From NCBI GenBank assembly GCA_015661825.1, contig DQVI01000197.1, forward strand, positions 1 to 38,864: 38,864 bases of DNA, in the 5' to 3' direction. Source of the stretch: Novosphingobium capsulatum. GTDB taxonomy: Bacteria > Pseudomonadota > Alphaproteobacteria > Sphingomonadales > Sphingomonadaceae. This document shows, in pieces, positions 7,807 through 16,237 of the stretch. The number at the start of each line of letters is the position of its first letter. Position 1 is the first letter of the stretch. The notes under the pieces were generated by a model, which was not told where the DNA came from, did not search any database, and saw nothing but the letters and a program-made list of their open reading frames with translations. Made by a program: the position numbers and the translations under genes.

Positions 7807-9534
7807 GTGGCGAGTGAGAACATCGGCCTGCGTCAGGCGGTCGCCTGGCTGAGGGAGATCGTCGGGCCTGACAGGGCCTATATCAACTTGTGCATCGTCT
7901 ATTCGATGGCGATCAGCCTGCTCTCGCTGGCCACGCCCATCTCGGTGCAACTGCTGATCAATTCGGTGGCGCGCACCGCGCTCGTGGCGCCCTTGTGGAT
8001 CCTCTCGGGGGTCCTGCTGGCGCTGCTGCTGGTGGTGGCCGGGCTCAGTTCGATGCGGCTCTATATCCTTGCCCTGTTCGAGCGGCGCCTGTTCGCCCGC
8101 GTCGTGGCCGAGATCACCGTGCGCACGGTCCATGCCCAGAACCCGTTCTTCGTGGACGAAAGCCGCAGCAGCCTGTTCAACCGCTATTTCGACACCGCGA
8201 TCATCCAGAAATCGGTGCCCAGTCTGGTGATCGGCGCCTTTACCATCGTGCTGCAAGGCGCGGTGGGGCTGATGGTGACGAGTTTCTACCACCCGTTCTT
8301 CCTCGCCTTCAACCTGATCCTCGTGCTCGCCTGTCTGGCGATCTGGCTGATCTGGCGCCGGGGGGCGATTGCCGGGTCGGTGGGGGTCAGCCATGCCAAG
8401 CACAATGCCGCGCAGTGGCTGGAAAGTCTGGGCGGCTCCAACGGCTTCTACAAGTCGGCCCGCCACTTCGACTTTGCGATGGACCGCTCCGAAGCGGTGA
8501 CCGCCGACTATATCCGCGCGCATCGCCGCTTCTTCCGCTACAGCTTTGCCCAGACGCTCGCCTATTTCCTCGTCTATGCCTTTGCCGCCTCCGCGCTCCT
8601 GGCGCTGGGGGGCAATCTCATTCTGGCGGGCGAGCTGTCGATCGGCCAGCTCGTCGCCGCCGAGCTGATCCTGTCGGGCGTGTTCTACGGAATCTACCAG
8701 CTCGGCTCCTACCTCGACGTGTTCTACGATCTGGTCGCCAGCGCCGAGGAACTGTCGCAAGTCTTCGCGATCCCGCAGGAACGCAGCGGCGGCAGCGGGC
8801 AGGCCCCGGCCGATGGCGCAGTGCGCTTCCGCGAGGTCGAAATCGGCGAGAACAGGATCGGTCTCGCCCGCCTCGACTTCGAGATCGCCAGCGGCGAACA
8901 GATCGTCTTTGCCGCAGCACCGGGCATCGAGAACGAGGTCGCCCTGCTGCTCAAGCGCCATCACACACCCCATGCCGGGATCGTCTCGATCGGCGGGAGC
9001 GAACTGGGCAGCCTCGATTCCTACCTGCTGCGCTCGGCGGTCACCGTGCTCAGCCGCCCGACCATCGTCGACATCACCATCCGCGAATTCCTCGCCCTGG
9101 CCTGCGGCGGCACCCCGGACAGCGTGCGGATCATGCAGGCGCTCGATCTGGTCGGGCTGGGCAGCCGCATTGCCAGCCTGCCCACCGGGCTCGACACCCG
9201 CCTTGCCGCCTCCGGCTCGCCCCTTTCGATTGTCGAGGTCATGCAGCTCAAGCTTGCCAATGCCGTGCTCGCGCGGCCCCATGTCCTGCTGCTTTCGCCG
9301 CTCTACGACATGATGCCCATCGCCGCGCTCCGGGCCACGCTGGACGAATTCCGGGCCATGGGAACGACCGTCCTGCTCAGCACCGGGCGCCCCGAAGCCC
9401 TCGATACCGATGGCCACGCCGATGGCGGAAAGGGCCCCGACGCCTGGTACTGGCTGGGCAGACACGCCCAGCACCGCTTCACCAGCCGGGCCGATCTCGC
9501 CCGCTTCCTCGCCGAACGGGAGCGCCGCGCATGA
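7807..9534 (+). CDS. ABC exporter-like protein with a degenerate, probably ATPase-dead nucleotide-binding domain
   Basis: 575 residues. An exporter-type transmembrane domain (about six helices between residues 25 and 300) precedes a C-terminal domain (332-575) that aligns along its length with ABC ATPases. The Walker A position reads AAAPGIENEV (369-378) with no GK[ST]; the Q-loop glutamine is absent; the signature LSGGQ is LSIVE (473-477); the Walker B position HVLLLSPLYD (492-501) lacks the Asp-Glu pair; the switch histidine is replaced in LLSTGR. The frame is intact and codon use matches its neighbours, so this is not recent decay. The GTG at 7807 has AGGGG 6 bases upstream and is preferred to a TTG at 7789. 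The stop overlaps the HlyD-like start (ATGA). Cargo unknown. Confidence 0.85.
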   Translation: MASENIGLRQAVAWLREIVGPDRAYINLCIVYSMAISLLSLATPISVQLLINSVARTALVAPLWILSGVLLALLLVVAGLSSMRLYILALFERRLFARVVAEITVRTVHAQNPFFVDESRSSLFNRYFDTAIIQKSVPSLVIGAFTIVLQGAVGLMVTSFYHPFFLAFNLILVLACLAIWLIWRRGAIAGSVGVSHAKHNAAQWLESLGGSNGFYKSARHFDFAMDRSEAVTADYIRAHRRFFRYSFAQTLAYFLVYAFAASALLALGGNLILAGELSIGQLVAAELILSGVFYGIYQLGSYLDVFYDLVASAEELSQVFAIPQERSGGSGQAPADGAVRFREVEIGENRIGLARLDFEIASGEQIVFAAAPGIENEVALLLKRHHTPHAGIVSIGGSELGSLDSYLLRSAVTVLSRPTIVDITIREFLALACGGTPDSVRIMQALDLVGLGSRIASLPTGLDTRLAASGSPLSIVEVMQLKLANAVLARPHVLLLSPLYDMMPIAALRATLDEFRAMGTTVLLSTGRPEALDTDGHADGGKGPDAWYWLGRHAQHRFTSRADLARFLAERERRA

Positions 9535-10652
9535 CCGGCCAGAACAGCACGGGCTCCGAAATGCCGCTCGAAGCCGCACAGATGGCGCACTTCCCCTCAC
9601 TCGCCCGGCTCCGTCCGCCGCGCATCATCAGGACGGTCGCCTGGCTGATCGTGCTGGGAATCGCGCTGGCCATCGCGATCCTGTTCGTGCCCTGGCTCCA
9701 GACCGCCGAAGGGCGAGGGCAAGTGACAACCCTCAACGCCGACGACCGCGCCCGGCAGGTCTCCTCGCTGGTGAGCGGGCGCGTCGAGGAATTTTACGTG
9801 CAGGATGGCGATTTCGTCAAAAAGGGCGATCCCATCGTCCGCGTGGTCGATGTCGACCCCGACCTGCTCGACCGGCTGGCGGGTGAAAAGGCGCAAGTCG
9901 AGGCCCAGATCGCCGCCGTCGAACAGGCCCGCTCGACCGCCGCGATCGACGTGGCGCGCACCCTGCAACTCTATCGCGAGGGGCTGGCCGCCCGCCGCGA
10001 CTACGAACAGACGCTGATCAAGGTCGCCGATGCGGGGGCCAAGCTTGCCGAATCGCGCGCCAAGCTCCAGCAGATCAAGGTCAAGCTCGCGCAGAGTTCC
10101 GCCCAGCTCGTCCGCGCGCCGCGTGACGGTCGCGTGCAGAACCTCAACGCCGCCTCGGGGGGCGCGCTGATTGGGTCGGGCACCGTGCTGGCCACGATTG
10201 CGCCCGAACATGTCGAGCGCGCGGTCGAACTCTATGTCGATGGCCGCGACATCCCGCTGGTCGAAGCCGGACGCGCCGTCCGCCTCGAATTCGAGGGCTT
10301 CCCGGCGATCCAGTTCAGCGGCTGGCCCTCGTTCGCGGTGGGGATCTATGATGGCCGCGTGCGCGCGGTCGATCCAACCCCGCGCGGCGACGGCCTGTTC
10401 CGTGTGCTGGTCGAACCCGCGCCGGGCAAGACCCCGTGGCCCGACCTGCGCTTCGTGCGGCAGGGCGGCAAGGTGCTGGGCTGGATTCAGGGCGACACGG
10501 TGACGGTCGGCTACGAACTCTGGCGCCAGCTCAACGACTTCCCGCTCAACTTCGGGCAGGAAAAAGTCGGCTACGGGCAAGACCAGAAGGCGGGCGGCGC
10601 CAAGGCCGATGGCGGCAGCAAGGGCGCAGGCACGGGCGAGAAGAAGAAGTGA
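9531..10652 (+). CDS. HlyD-family membrane-fusion (periplasmic adaptor) protein
   Basis: 373 residues, expected in the inner membrane with a periplasmic body. One transmembrane helix at 32-55; split lipoyl-like half-motifs at about 77-110 (SGRVEEFYVQDGDFVKKGD) and 190-225 (RAPRDGRVQNL); a helical hairpin between them (110-190); then a beta-barrel-like region. The tail (about 350-373) is a low-complexity Lys/Gly/Ala stretch ending EKKK, unusual for the family. Translationally coupled on both sides: the ATG overlaps the stop of the ABC-like gene as ATGA, and its TGA overlaps the next ATG. It should bridge the ABC-like protein and the TolC-like channel. The same frame is open far upstream but that is a shadow of the ABC gene. 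Confidence 0.9.
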   Translation: MTGQNSTGSEMPLEAAQMAHFPSLARLRPPRIIRTVAWLIVLGIALAIAILFVPWLQTAEGRGQVTTLNADDRARQVSSLVSGRVEEFYVQDGDFVKKGDPIVRVVDVDPDLLDRLAGEKAQVEAQIAAVEQARSTAAIDVARTLQLYREGLAARRDYEQTLIKVADAGAKLAESRAKLQQIKVKLAQSSAQLVRAPRDGRVQNLNAASGGALIGSGTVLATIAPEHVERAVELYVDGRDIPLVEAGRAVRLEFEGFPAIQFSGWPSFAVGIYDGRVRAVDPTPRGDGLFRVLVEPAPGKTPWPDLRFVRQGGKVLGWIQGDTVTVGYELWRQLNDFPLNFGQEKVGYGQDQKAGGAKADGGSKGAGTGEKKK

Positions 10653-12118
10653 TGATGCTTCCAGCCCGCTTCCTCCCCCTGCTGGCGCTGTCCGCGAGCC
10701 TCTGCCTTGCGCCTGCACACGCGGAAACCATCCCGGCTGTCCTGCCCGGTGGCGAACTCGTGGCCACCCCCGGCCAGAGCGCCACGCCGCTCCTGCTCGA
10801 CGAAGTGCTGGCCTCTTCGGCCCGCGCCGCGCCCGACATCATCGCTGCGCTCGCCCGCACCCGGCAAGCCGAAGGGCGCTCGCTGACCGCCGACGGCGCC
10901 TTCGACACCGTGTTTTCAGTCGATGCCCGCAGCCGCGTGGCAGGCTATTATGACGGCACCGAGGTCACCGGCCTTGCCGACACCCCGTTTGCCAACAACG
11001 GCGGCCATTTCTACGGCCAGTACCGCAATTCGCGCGGCTCGTTTCCGATCTACGAGGACAAGGCCTACACCAACGAGGCGGGCGAATTCAAAGTCGGCGT
11101 GCTCTATTCGCTGATGCGCGACCGCCTGATCGACGCGCGCCGCGCCGGGCGCAGCATGGCCGCCAACGACATCGACATCGCCCGCTTCGAAGCCCGCGCC
11201 ACCAGCATCGGCGTTCAGGCCCGCGCCACGCAGGCCTACCAGAAATGGGTCGCCACGGGGCTGAAACTCAAGGCCTATCAGGCGCTCTACGATCTGGCCG
11301 CCCGGCGGGGCCGGGGCATCGGCCGTCAGGTCGTACTGGGCGCCAAGCCCGACATCCTGCTGACCGAAAACGAAGCCAACATGGTCAAGCGCGAGGCGCT
11401 CGTGCTCGCTGCCCGTCAGGACTTCCTCGACGCGGCCAACAAGCTCTCGCTCTACTTCCGCGACGATCAGGGCGCGCCGGTGATCGTCGACACCAGCCGC
11501 CTTCCCCCCGATGCCAGCGCCTTTTCCGGCCTGCGCCTCGATCCGGTGTTCACCATCGAGAACCGGCCCGATTTCGGCATCCTGATGGAAGAGATCGATC
11601 AGGCCGGGATCAAGCTGGCGCTCGCCCGCAACGAATTGCGCCCCAAGCTCGACCTCAAGGGCGAAATCGCCAAGGACATCGGCCCCGAGGGACTGGGCGG
11701 CCACAGCCGCACCGCCACCGAAGTGATCATGGGCGTGAGCCTCAAGATCCCGCTGCAAAACCGCAAGGCCAAGGGCAAGCTCGCCGAAACGCAGGCCAAG
11801 CTCGACGAGCTTTCGATCAAGCAGCGCTACCTCGGCGAAAAGATCCGCGCCGAAGTGGCGGGCATCGGCATCGAGGTGGAAACCGCGCGCAAGCTCGTCG
11901 ACACGACCCTGCGCCAGCGCGACCTTGCCGGAAAGCTGGCGCAGGCCGAGCGCCGCCGCTTCGAGCTGGGATCGAGCGACTTCTTCCTCGTCAACCAGCG
12001 CGAGGAAGCCTCCACCGACGCCGAGGTCAAGCTGATCGAGGCCCGCGCGCGCATCGCTGCCGCCCATGCGGAACTGGCCGCCGCGACCGCCGACGAAGGC
12101 GCGCTCAGGCTGCAATAG
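10652..12118 (+). CDS. TolC-family outer-membrane efflux protein
   Basis: 488 residues. Cleavable signal peptide: hydrophobic core PLLALSASLCLAP and likely cleavage after AHA (about residue 24). The mature part contains the two long-helix repeats of the outer-membrane efflux family (DEVLASSARAAPDIIAALARTR near 45-65; RNELRPKLDLKGEIAKD near 330), with extensive coiled-coil regions. A tyrosine- and asparagine-rich stretch (about 85-130) probably forms the first barrel strands and loop. The start shares an A with the preceding stop (TGATG), and a second ATG follows directly. Last gene of the three-gene export operon; a hairpin-forming repeat follows it. Confidence 0.88.
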   Translation: MMLPARFLPLLALSASLCLAPAHAETIPAVLPGGELVATPGQSATPLLLDEVLASSARAAPDIIAALARTRQAEGRSLTADGAFDTVFSVDARSRVAGYYDGTEVTGLADTPFANNGGHFYGQYRNSRGSFPIYEDKAYTNEAGEFKVGVLYSLMRDRLIDARRAGRSMAANDIDIARFEARATSIGVQARATQAYQKWVATGLKLKAYQALYDLAARRGRGIGRQVVLGAKPDILLTENEANMVKREALVLAARQDFLDAANKLSLYFRDDQGAPVIVDTSRLPPDASAFSGLRLDPVFTIENRPDFGILMEEIDQAGIKLALARNELRPKLDLKGEIAKDIGPEGLGGHSRTATEVIMGVSLKIPLQNRKAKGKLAETQAKLDELSIKQRYLGEKIRAEVAGIGIEVETARKLVDTTLRQRDLAGKLAQAERRRFELGSSDFFLVNQREEASTDAEVKLIEARARIAAAHAELAAATADEGALRLQ

Positions 12119-12140
12119 CGGTCTGTTTTCAGAGACAAAC

Positions 12141-12240
12141 AGAAAAAGGGATATCGAAGGGGGCATCGCCCCCTTCACCCCATTAGCTTTGGCTGGCGCC
12201 GTGCCATGGGCCACGGCAGGACTGGCAGCAGGCATCTGTC
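12141..12240. repeat. Dispersed repeat copy A, hairpin-forming (single-arm copy)
   Basis: The core 12155-12192 is a 38-base unit containing a GGGGGC...GCCCCC hairpin. It matches 17619-17656 (direct) and 17708-17745 (reverse) closely. Similarity to the reverse complement of the second element extends further, including GGCAGCAGGCA near 12228-12238. Placed 36 bases after the tolC-like stop, it probably also serves as a terminator. Confidence 0.7.
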
Positions 12241-12275
12241 ACTGGAGCGTGCCTTTCCGTTTATGACTTGCACAT

Positions 12276-12294
12276 GAGAATGACTCTCATTAGT
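12276..12294. promoter_or_regulatory. Fur box upstream of the siderophore receptor
   Basis: Matches 13 of 19 positions of the classical Fur consensus, including the core AATGA-N3-TCATT with exact spacing (12279-12291). It lies 96 bases before the receptor ATG, consistent with iron-repressed transcription. Confidence 0.75.
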
Positions 12295-12389
12295 TGACCT
12301 GCCATTCAGGCAGCCGGGCACCGCCACGGCATCCCTTCATCGCGGATCAAGGCGCGATGCAACGGGACAAGGTTGACAAGGACAAGATC

Positions 12390-14606
12390 ATGCACGCTCG
12401 TTTGAGGGGTTTCGGGAAAATTGGCGCCGGCCTGATGCTGTCGGCCTCGCTGCTGGCGCTCGGCGCTCCTGCGCGCGCCGCAGAATCCTCCGATGCAGCC
12501 AGCCCCGAAAGCGCCTCGGGCGACAGTGAAGGTCAGATCGTCGTGCGCGGGCTTCACGATGACATGGAATCGCTCGCCGCCACCAAGTCTCCCCTCCCCA
12601 TCGCCGAAACCCCGCAATCGATCAGCGTGGTCACCGCCGACGACATTGCCCGGCTGGGCCTTGCCAATCTCAACCAGTCTTTGCGCTATGTCGCCGGGGT
12701 CACCCCCGAAACGCGCGGGGCCAGCGCCGAAGTCTACGACCAGTTCAAGCTGCGCGGCTTCGATGCACCAGTCTATCTCGACGGGCTGAAGCAATTCGCC
12801 AGCGCCTCGGGCTATGCCTCGCCGCAAGTCGACATGTCGCGCCTCGATTCCATCGAGGTGGTCAAGGGGCCCGCCTCCGCGCTCTATGGCCAGTCGAGCC
12901 CCGGCGGCCTCGTGGCGATGACCAGCAAGCTCCCGCTCGACGAGGCGTTCTATGGCGCGGCCTCGGCCACGTATGGGTCCTACAACCTCTATCGCGTCGA
13001 TGCCGATGTCGGCGGCAAGCTGTCCGATGCGGTCAGCGTGCGCCTCTATGGCAGCGCCAACGGCGCCGATACCCAGCAATATTACGGCAGCCGCGCACGC
13101 CAGACGCTCAGCGGCGCGGTCACCTTCAAAATCGACCCGGCCACCACCCTGACCGTGCTCGGCGCATGGTCGCACGATCCCAAGAACGGCAACTACAGCG
13201 GCGCGCCCGGCTATGGCACGCTGTTCGACAACCCCAACGGCAAGATCGACACCCGCTATGCCGATGGCGAACCGAGCAACTATTTCCGCCGCAATCAGGA
13301 AGCGGGAACCTACATCCTGACCCACGATTTCGGCGCCAGCTGGCATTTCCGGGCCAGTGGCCGCTACCAGCATGTCGATACCGATCTGGGCGCGATCTAT
13401 GAAACCGGCGTTCCGGCCGATGCGGCCATGGCGCAATTTGCCCGCGCCAGCTACGCCACCCACGAAACCCTCGACAACTGGACCTTCGACCACCAGCTTT
13501 CGGGCACGTTCACAACCGGCCCGGTCCGGCACGCGCTGCTCGTCGGCGTCGATTACCAGACCGCCCACTCGTTCGAGGCCGCCGCCTTCGGCACCGCGCA
13601 TCCAATCAATGCCTATGATCCGGTCTATGGCACCCAGCAGGCGCCCACCTCGCCCTACACCGTGCCCGGCTACACCCCCGGCGCCTATGCCGACGTCACC
13701 ACCTACAACATCCGCCAGCACCAGACCGGCATCTATGCCCAGGACACGATGAGCTGGGGCGGCCTGCGCCTGATGCTCTCGGGCCGCCACGACTGGGCCA
13801 GCACCCGCAGCGGCACCGACAGCCAGACCGACCGCAAGTTCACCGGGCGCGCGGGCCTGCTCTACAAGACCTCCTTCGGCCTCGCGCCCTATGTCAGCTA
13901 TGCCACCTCGTTCGAGCCGCAAAGTGCCAGACTCGCCACCGGTGGCCTTGCCCGCCCCTCGCTGGGCAAGCAGGTCGAAGTCGGCGCCAAGTTCCAGCCC
14001 AATGGCTCCGCGATCCTCGTCACTGCGGCCTGGTTCCACATCGAGCAGACCGGCGTCGTCACCACCAATCCGGTCACCTTCCTCTCTTCGCAAAGCGGCA
14101 AGTATCGCTCCGAAGGCTTCGAGATCGAAGCCAGGGCCCCGCTGCCCTATGGCTTTGCCCTGCGCGCGGCCTACAGCCACCAGCGCGTGCGCGACGTGGC
14201 CGACGATGACGCGCGCTATGTCGGCGGCGGCCTGATCGGCGCGGGCGACGGCAATCTGGCGGTCAACCTCGACTGGACGGCGCGCAGCGGCCCGCTCAAG
14301 GGCCTGAATCTGGGCGCGGGCCTGCGCCATGTCGACGGGGTCTATGGCGGGGTCTTCGACCAGACGCTGACCGGCAATGCCTATCGCCAGTATTACACCC
14401 CGTCCTACACCCTCATCGACGCCATGGCCCACTACGATCTGGCCAACCTCGATCCGCGCCTGCAAGGCCTCAACCTCGCGCTCAACGTCACCAACCTGTT
14501 CAACAAGAAGTACCTGACCAGCTGCTATCTCTATCCGGCCTACAGCGCGTGGTGCTGGTATGGCCAGCGCCGCACGATCCAGGGCACCATCAGCTTCCGC
14601 TGGTGA
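12390..14606 (+). CDS. TonB-dependent siderophore receptor (FhuA/FoxA-like)
   Basis: 738 residues, outer membrane, TonB-energised uptake of a ferric siderophore. Signal peptide of about 28 residues ending in APARA. The plug domain starts at about residue 45 with ETPQSISVVTADDI and includes LRGFDAPVYLDGLKQ and VVKGPASALYGQSSPGG, followed by the barrel. The C-terminal NLFNKKYLTSCY...CWYGQRRT with its cysteine pair and terminal FRW is the hallmark of the ferrichrome/ferrioxamine-type branch. The ATG at 12390 is chosen over earlier ones because AAGGA lies 7 bases before it and the signal peptide then starts correctly. A Fur box lies upstream. The PepSY-type gene follows after 8 bases. Ligand identity cannot be read from the sequence. 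Confidence 0.93.
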   Translation: MHARLRGFGKIGAGLMLSASLLALGAPARAAESSDAASPESASGDSEGQIVVRGLHDDMESLAATKSPLPIAETPQSISVVTADDIARLGLANLNQSLRYVAGVTPETRGASAEVYDQFKLRGFDAPVYLDGLKQFASASGYASPQVDMSRLDSIEVVKGPASALYGQSSPGGLVAMTSKLPLDEAFYGAASATYGSYNLYRVDADVGGKLSDAVSVRLYGSANGADTQQYYGSRARQTLSGAVTFKIDPATTLTVLGAWSHDPKNGNYSGAPGYGTLFDNPNGKIDTRYADGEPSNYFRRNQEAGTYILTHDFGASWHFRASGRYQHVDTDLGAIYETGVPADAAMAQFARASYATHETLDNWTFDHQLSGTFTTGPVRHALLVGVDYQTAHSFEAAAFGTAHPINAYDPVYGTQQAPTSPYTVPGYTPGAYADVTTYNIRQHQTGIYAQDTMSWGGLRLMLSGRHDWASTRSGTDSQTDRKFTGRAGLLYKTSFGLAPYVSYATSFEPQSARLATGGLARPSLGKQVEVGAKFQPNGSAILVTAAWFHIEQTGVVTTNPVTFLSSQSGKYRSEGFEIEARAPLPYGFALRAAYSHQRVRDVADDDARYVGGGLIGAGDGNLAVNLDWTARSGPLKGLNLGAGLRHVDGVYGGVFDQTLTGNAYRQYYTPSYTLIDAMAHYDLANLDPRLQGLNLALNVTNLFNKKYLTSCYLYPAYSAWCWYGQRRTIQGTISFRW

Positions 14607-14614
14607 GCACGGCA

Positions 14615-15910
14615 ATGACGCGCGCGCTGCCATCGCGAAAGGTCTGGGTGCTCGTCCATCGCTGGGCGGGCCTGAGCCTTGCGCTGTTCCTGGCCATCGC
14701 CGGGCTGACCGGCATGGCGCTGGCCTGGGAAGACGAACTGGAAGCCTGGAGTGCGCCGGGCCTGCTGCTGGCCGCGCCCCCCGTGCCCGGCGCACGCGCG
14801 CACGATCCGGTCGAACTGCGGGCGCTGGCTCTGACCCGCCACCCCGGCATGGTCGCCGATTTCCTGCCGCTCACGATCGAACCGGGCCACAGCCTGCGCC
14901 TGCGCGTCAGTTGGCGCGATCCGGCCCATGCACAGGGGTGGGACGAACTCTTCATCGATCCCTACACCACGCGCGAACTCGGCCATCGCCACTGGGGCGA
15001 CATCACCGAAGGGCAGGTCAACCTGCTGCCCTTCCTCTATCTGCTGCACTATACCCTGCTGCTCGGGCCGACAGGCAGGCTGGTGATGGGACTGGCCGCG
15101 CTGGTGTGGACGCTCGACTGTTTCGTGGGCTTCTATCTCACGCTGCCCGTGCGCCTGAAAAAGCCGTCTGCTCCAATCCCGCGCCCGGTCCGCCGGACCA
15201 ATACGCCGCCCAGCTGGTGGAAGCGCTGGAAACCCTCGTGGCAGGTGCGCTGGCGCGCGAGCGGCCACAAGCTGACCTTCGACCTCCACCGCGCGGGCGG
15301 CCTGTGGATCTGGCTCGCCCTGCTGGTCTTCGCCTGGTCGAGCGTCTCGTTCAACCTGCGCCCGGTCTATACCACGGTGATGGGCGTGATGGGCGCGAGC
15401 GACCGCCGCGCCGATCTGGCCAGCCTTGCCGCCAGTCGCCCCGTCCTGCCCCGCCCGATGCCCGCGCTCTCCTTTGCCCAGGCCGCCGCCCGCGGCGCGC
15501 AACTGGCCCGGAACGAGGATGCCTTGCCCCACGCCGGCGCCCGCTGGCTCTGGCACGTGCCGGCCAGCGGCGTCTATGTCTATGGCTTCACCACGCGCGC
15601 CGACATCCCCGACGAAGGCGGCGGATCGCAGATCGCCTTCGACGATCGCACGGGCGTCCTGCGCCTCGCCCGCCCGACCGCCCGTGCCAATCTGGCTGAT
15701 CGCCTGACCGACTGGATCGTGGCGCTGCACATGGCGCGCGTCTGGGGATCGGTCTGGCAGGTTCTGGTGACGATCATCGGGGCCTGTGTTGCCATGCTGA
15801 GCGTAACCGGTGTCCTGATCTGGTGGAAAAAGCGGCATGCCCGCGAAACTGCACGCATCAAGACACGCCTCAGGACGGGGCCAAACACGGGGACCATCCG
15901 ACCGGACTGA
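14615..15910 (+). CDS. PepSY-associated transmembrane (PiuB/FsrB-like) protein
   Basis: 431 residues, inner membrane. Four likely membrane helices: about 10-35 (VHRWAGLSLALFLAIAGLTG), 150-185, 228-250 and 370-395 (VTGVLIWWKKR). Conserved helix histidines (VHRWAG, LHYTLL, DLHRAGG, ALHMARVWG) are placed as haem or metal ligands, as in proteins of this family linked to ferric-siderophore reduction. It starts 8 bases after the receptor stop and shares its Fur-controlled operon, so reduction of the imported ferric siderophore is the likely role, by inference. The ATG at 14615 has GGTGAG 7 bases upstream; a GTG overlapping the receptor stop (14603) is the alternative. Confidence 0.85.
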   Translation: MTRALPSRKVWVLVHRWAGLSLALFLAIAGLTGMALAWEDELEAWSAPGLLLAAPPVPGARAHDPVELRALALTRHPGMVADFLPLTIEPGHSLRLRVSWRDPAHAQGWDELFIDPYTTRELGHRHWGDITEGQVNLLPFLYLLHYTLLLGPTGRLVMGLAALVWTLDCFVGFYLTLPVRLKKPSAPIPRPVRRTNTPPSWWKRWKPSWQVRWRASGHKLTFDLHRAGGLWIWLALLVFAWSSVSFNLRPVYTTVMGVMGASDRRADLASLAASRPVLPRPMPALSFAQAAARGAQLARNEDALPHAGARWLWHVPASGVYVYGFTTRADIPDEGGGSQIAFDDRTGVLRLARPTARANLADRLTDWIVALHMARVWGSVWQVLVTIIGACVAMLSVTGVLIWWKKRHARETARIKTRLRTGPNTGTIRPD

Positions 15911-16233
15911 CCACCGGCGCTCGCCCACGCCCCCTTTCTTCCAGACAACCTGTCCGACCGATCCGGGCAGCGAAATGGTCGGAAAAATAGCCGCGAAACA
16001 CCGAAATGGCTTTCATCTTGCGACAAAGTGCGCTTGCAAGGTCATGTGCTGCGGCTGCGCGCCTGAGGATGCCCCCCATCGCATCACCCTCATCCCCGCG
16101 CAGCCGGCCCCCATTGGTGAGTTTACGATTAAATGTCGCATCCTGTCGCTTCCCGCTCCGCGCGCCTTCGCTTCATGTCCTTCATCACGACCTCCATCCT
16201 GCTGCCCACCCCGCTGATCGCAGGGGGTGAGGC
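15911..16233 (+). other. 323-base spacer between the PepSY-type gene and ndh
   Basis: Holds no recognisable RNA gene or clear promoter. Composition is still GC-rich. The only gene-like item is a 34-codon frame at 16133-16237 that overlaps the ndh start, listed separately. Confidence 0.5.
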
Positions 16234-16237
16234 ATGA
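16133..16237 (+). CDS. Possible small coupled ORF (34 residues) upstream of ndh
   Basis: An ATG at 16133 opens a 34-codon frame with a hydrophobic stretch (FITTSILLPTPLIAGG) that ends exactly on the ndh start as ATGA. A GGTGAG motif lies 11 bases before the ATG, further than ideal. The overlap suggests translational coupling, but the frame could be chance in GC-rich DNA. No family recognised. Confidence 0.25.
   Translation: MSHPVASRSARLRFMSFITTSILLPTPLIAGGEA

Noticed and set aside
7890..9530. Long in-frame extension upstream of the HlyD-like protein
   Set aside because: It runs out of frame through the ABC-like gene. The true start is the ATG at 9531 in the ATGA overlap, followed by a normal membrane anchor.
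7807..9534. ABC-like gene as a frameshifted pseudogene
   Set aside because: The frame is continuous, the nucleotide-binding-domain fold aligns to its end, and the stop overlaps the next start. Missing motifs are substitutions, not gaps.
7588..9600. A 670-codon open frame antisense to the ABC-like gene
   Set aside because: GC-rich codon bias opens long shadow frames; the translation is Arg/Asp/Gly-rich without recognisable domains, while the plus strand encodes a clear membrane domain and coupled operon.
14603..14614. GTG start for the PepSY-type gene overlapping the receptor stop
   Set aside because: Possible, but the ATG at 14615 has a better-spaced ribosome-binding sequence and gives the usual N-terminus; kept only as an alternative.
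12306..14795. An 829-codon open frame antisense to the siderophore receptor
   Set aside because: Shadow of a confident TonB-dependent receptor gene; no domain or ribosome-binding site.
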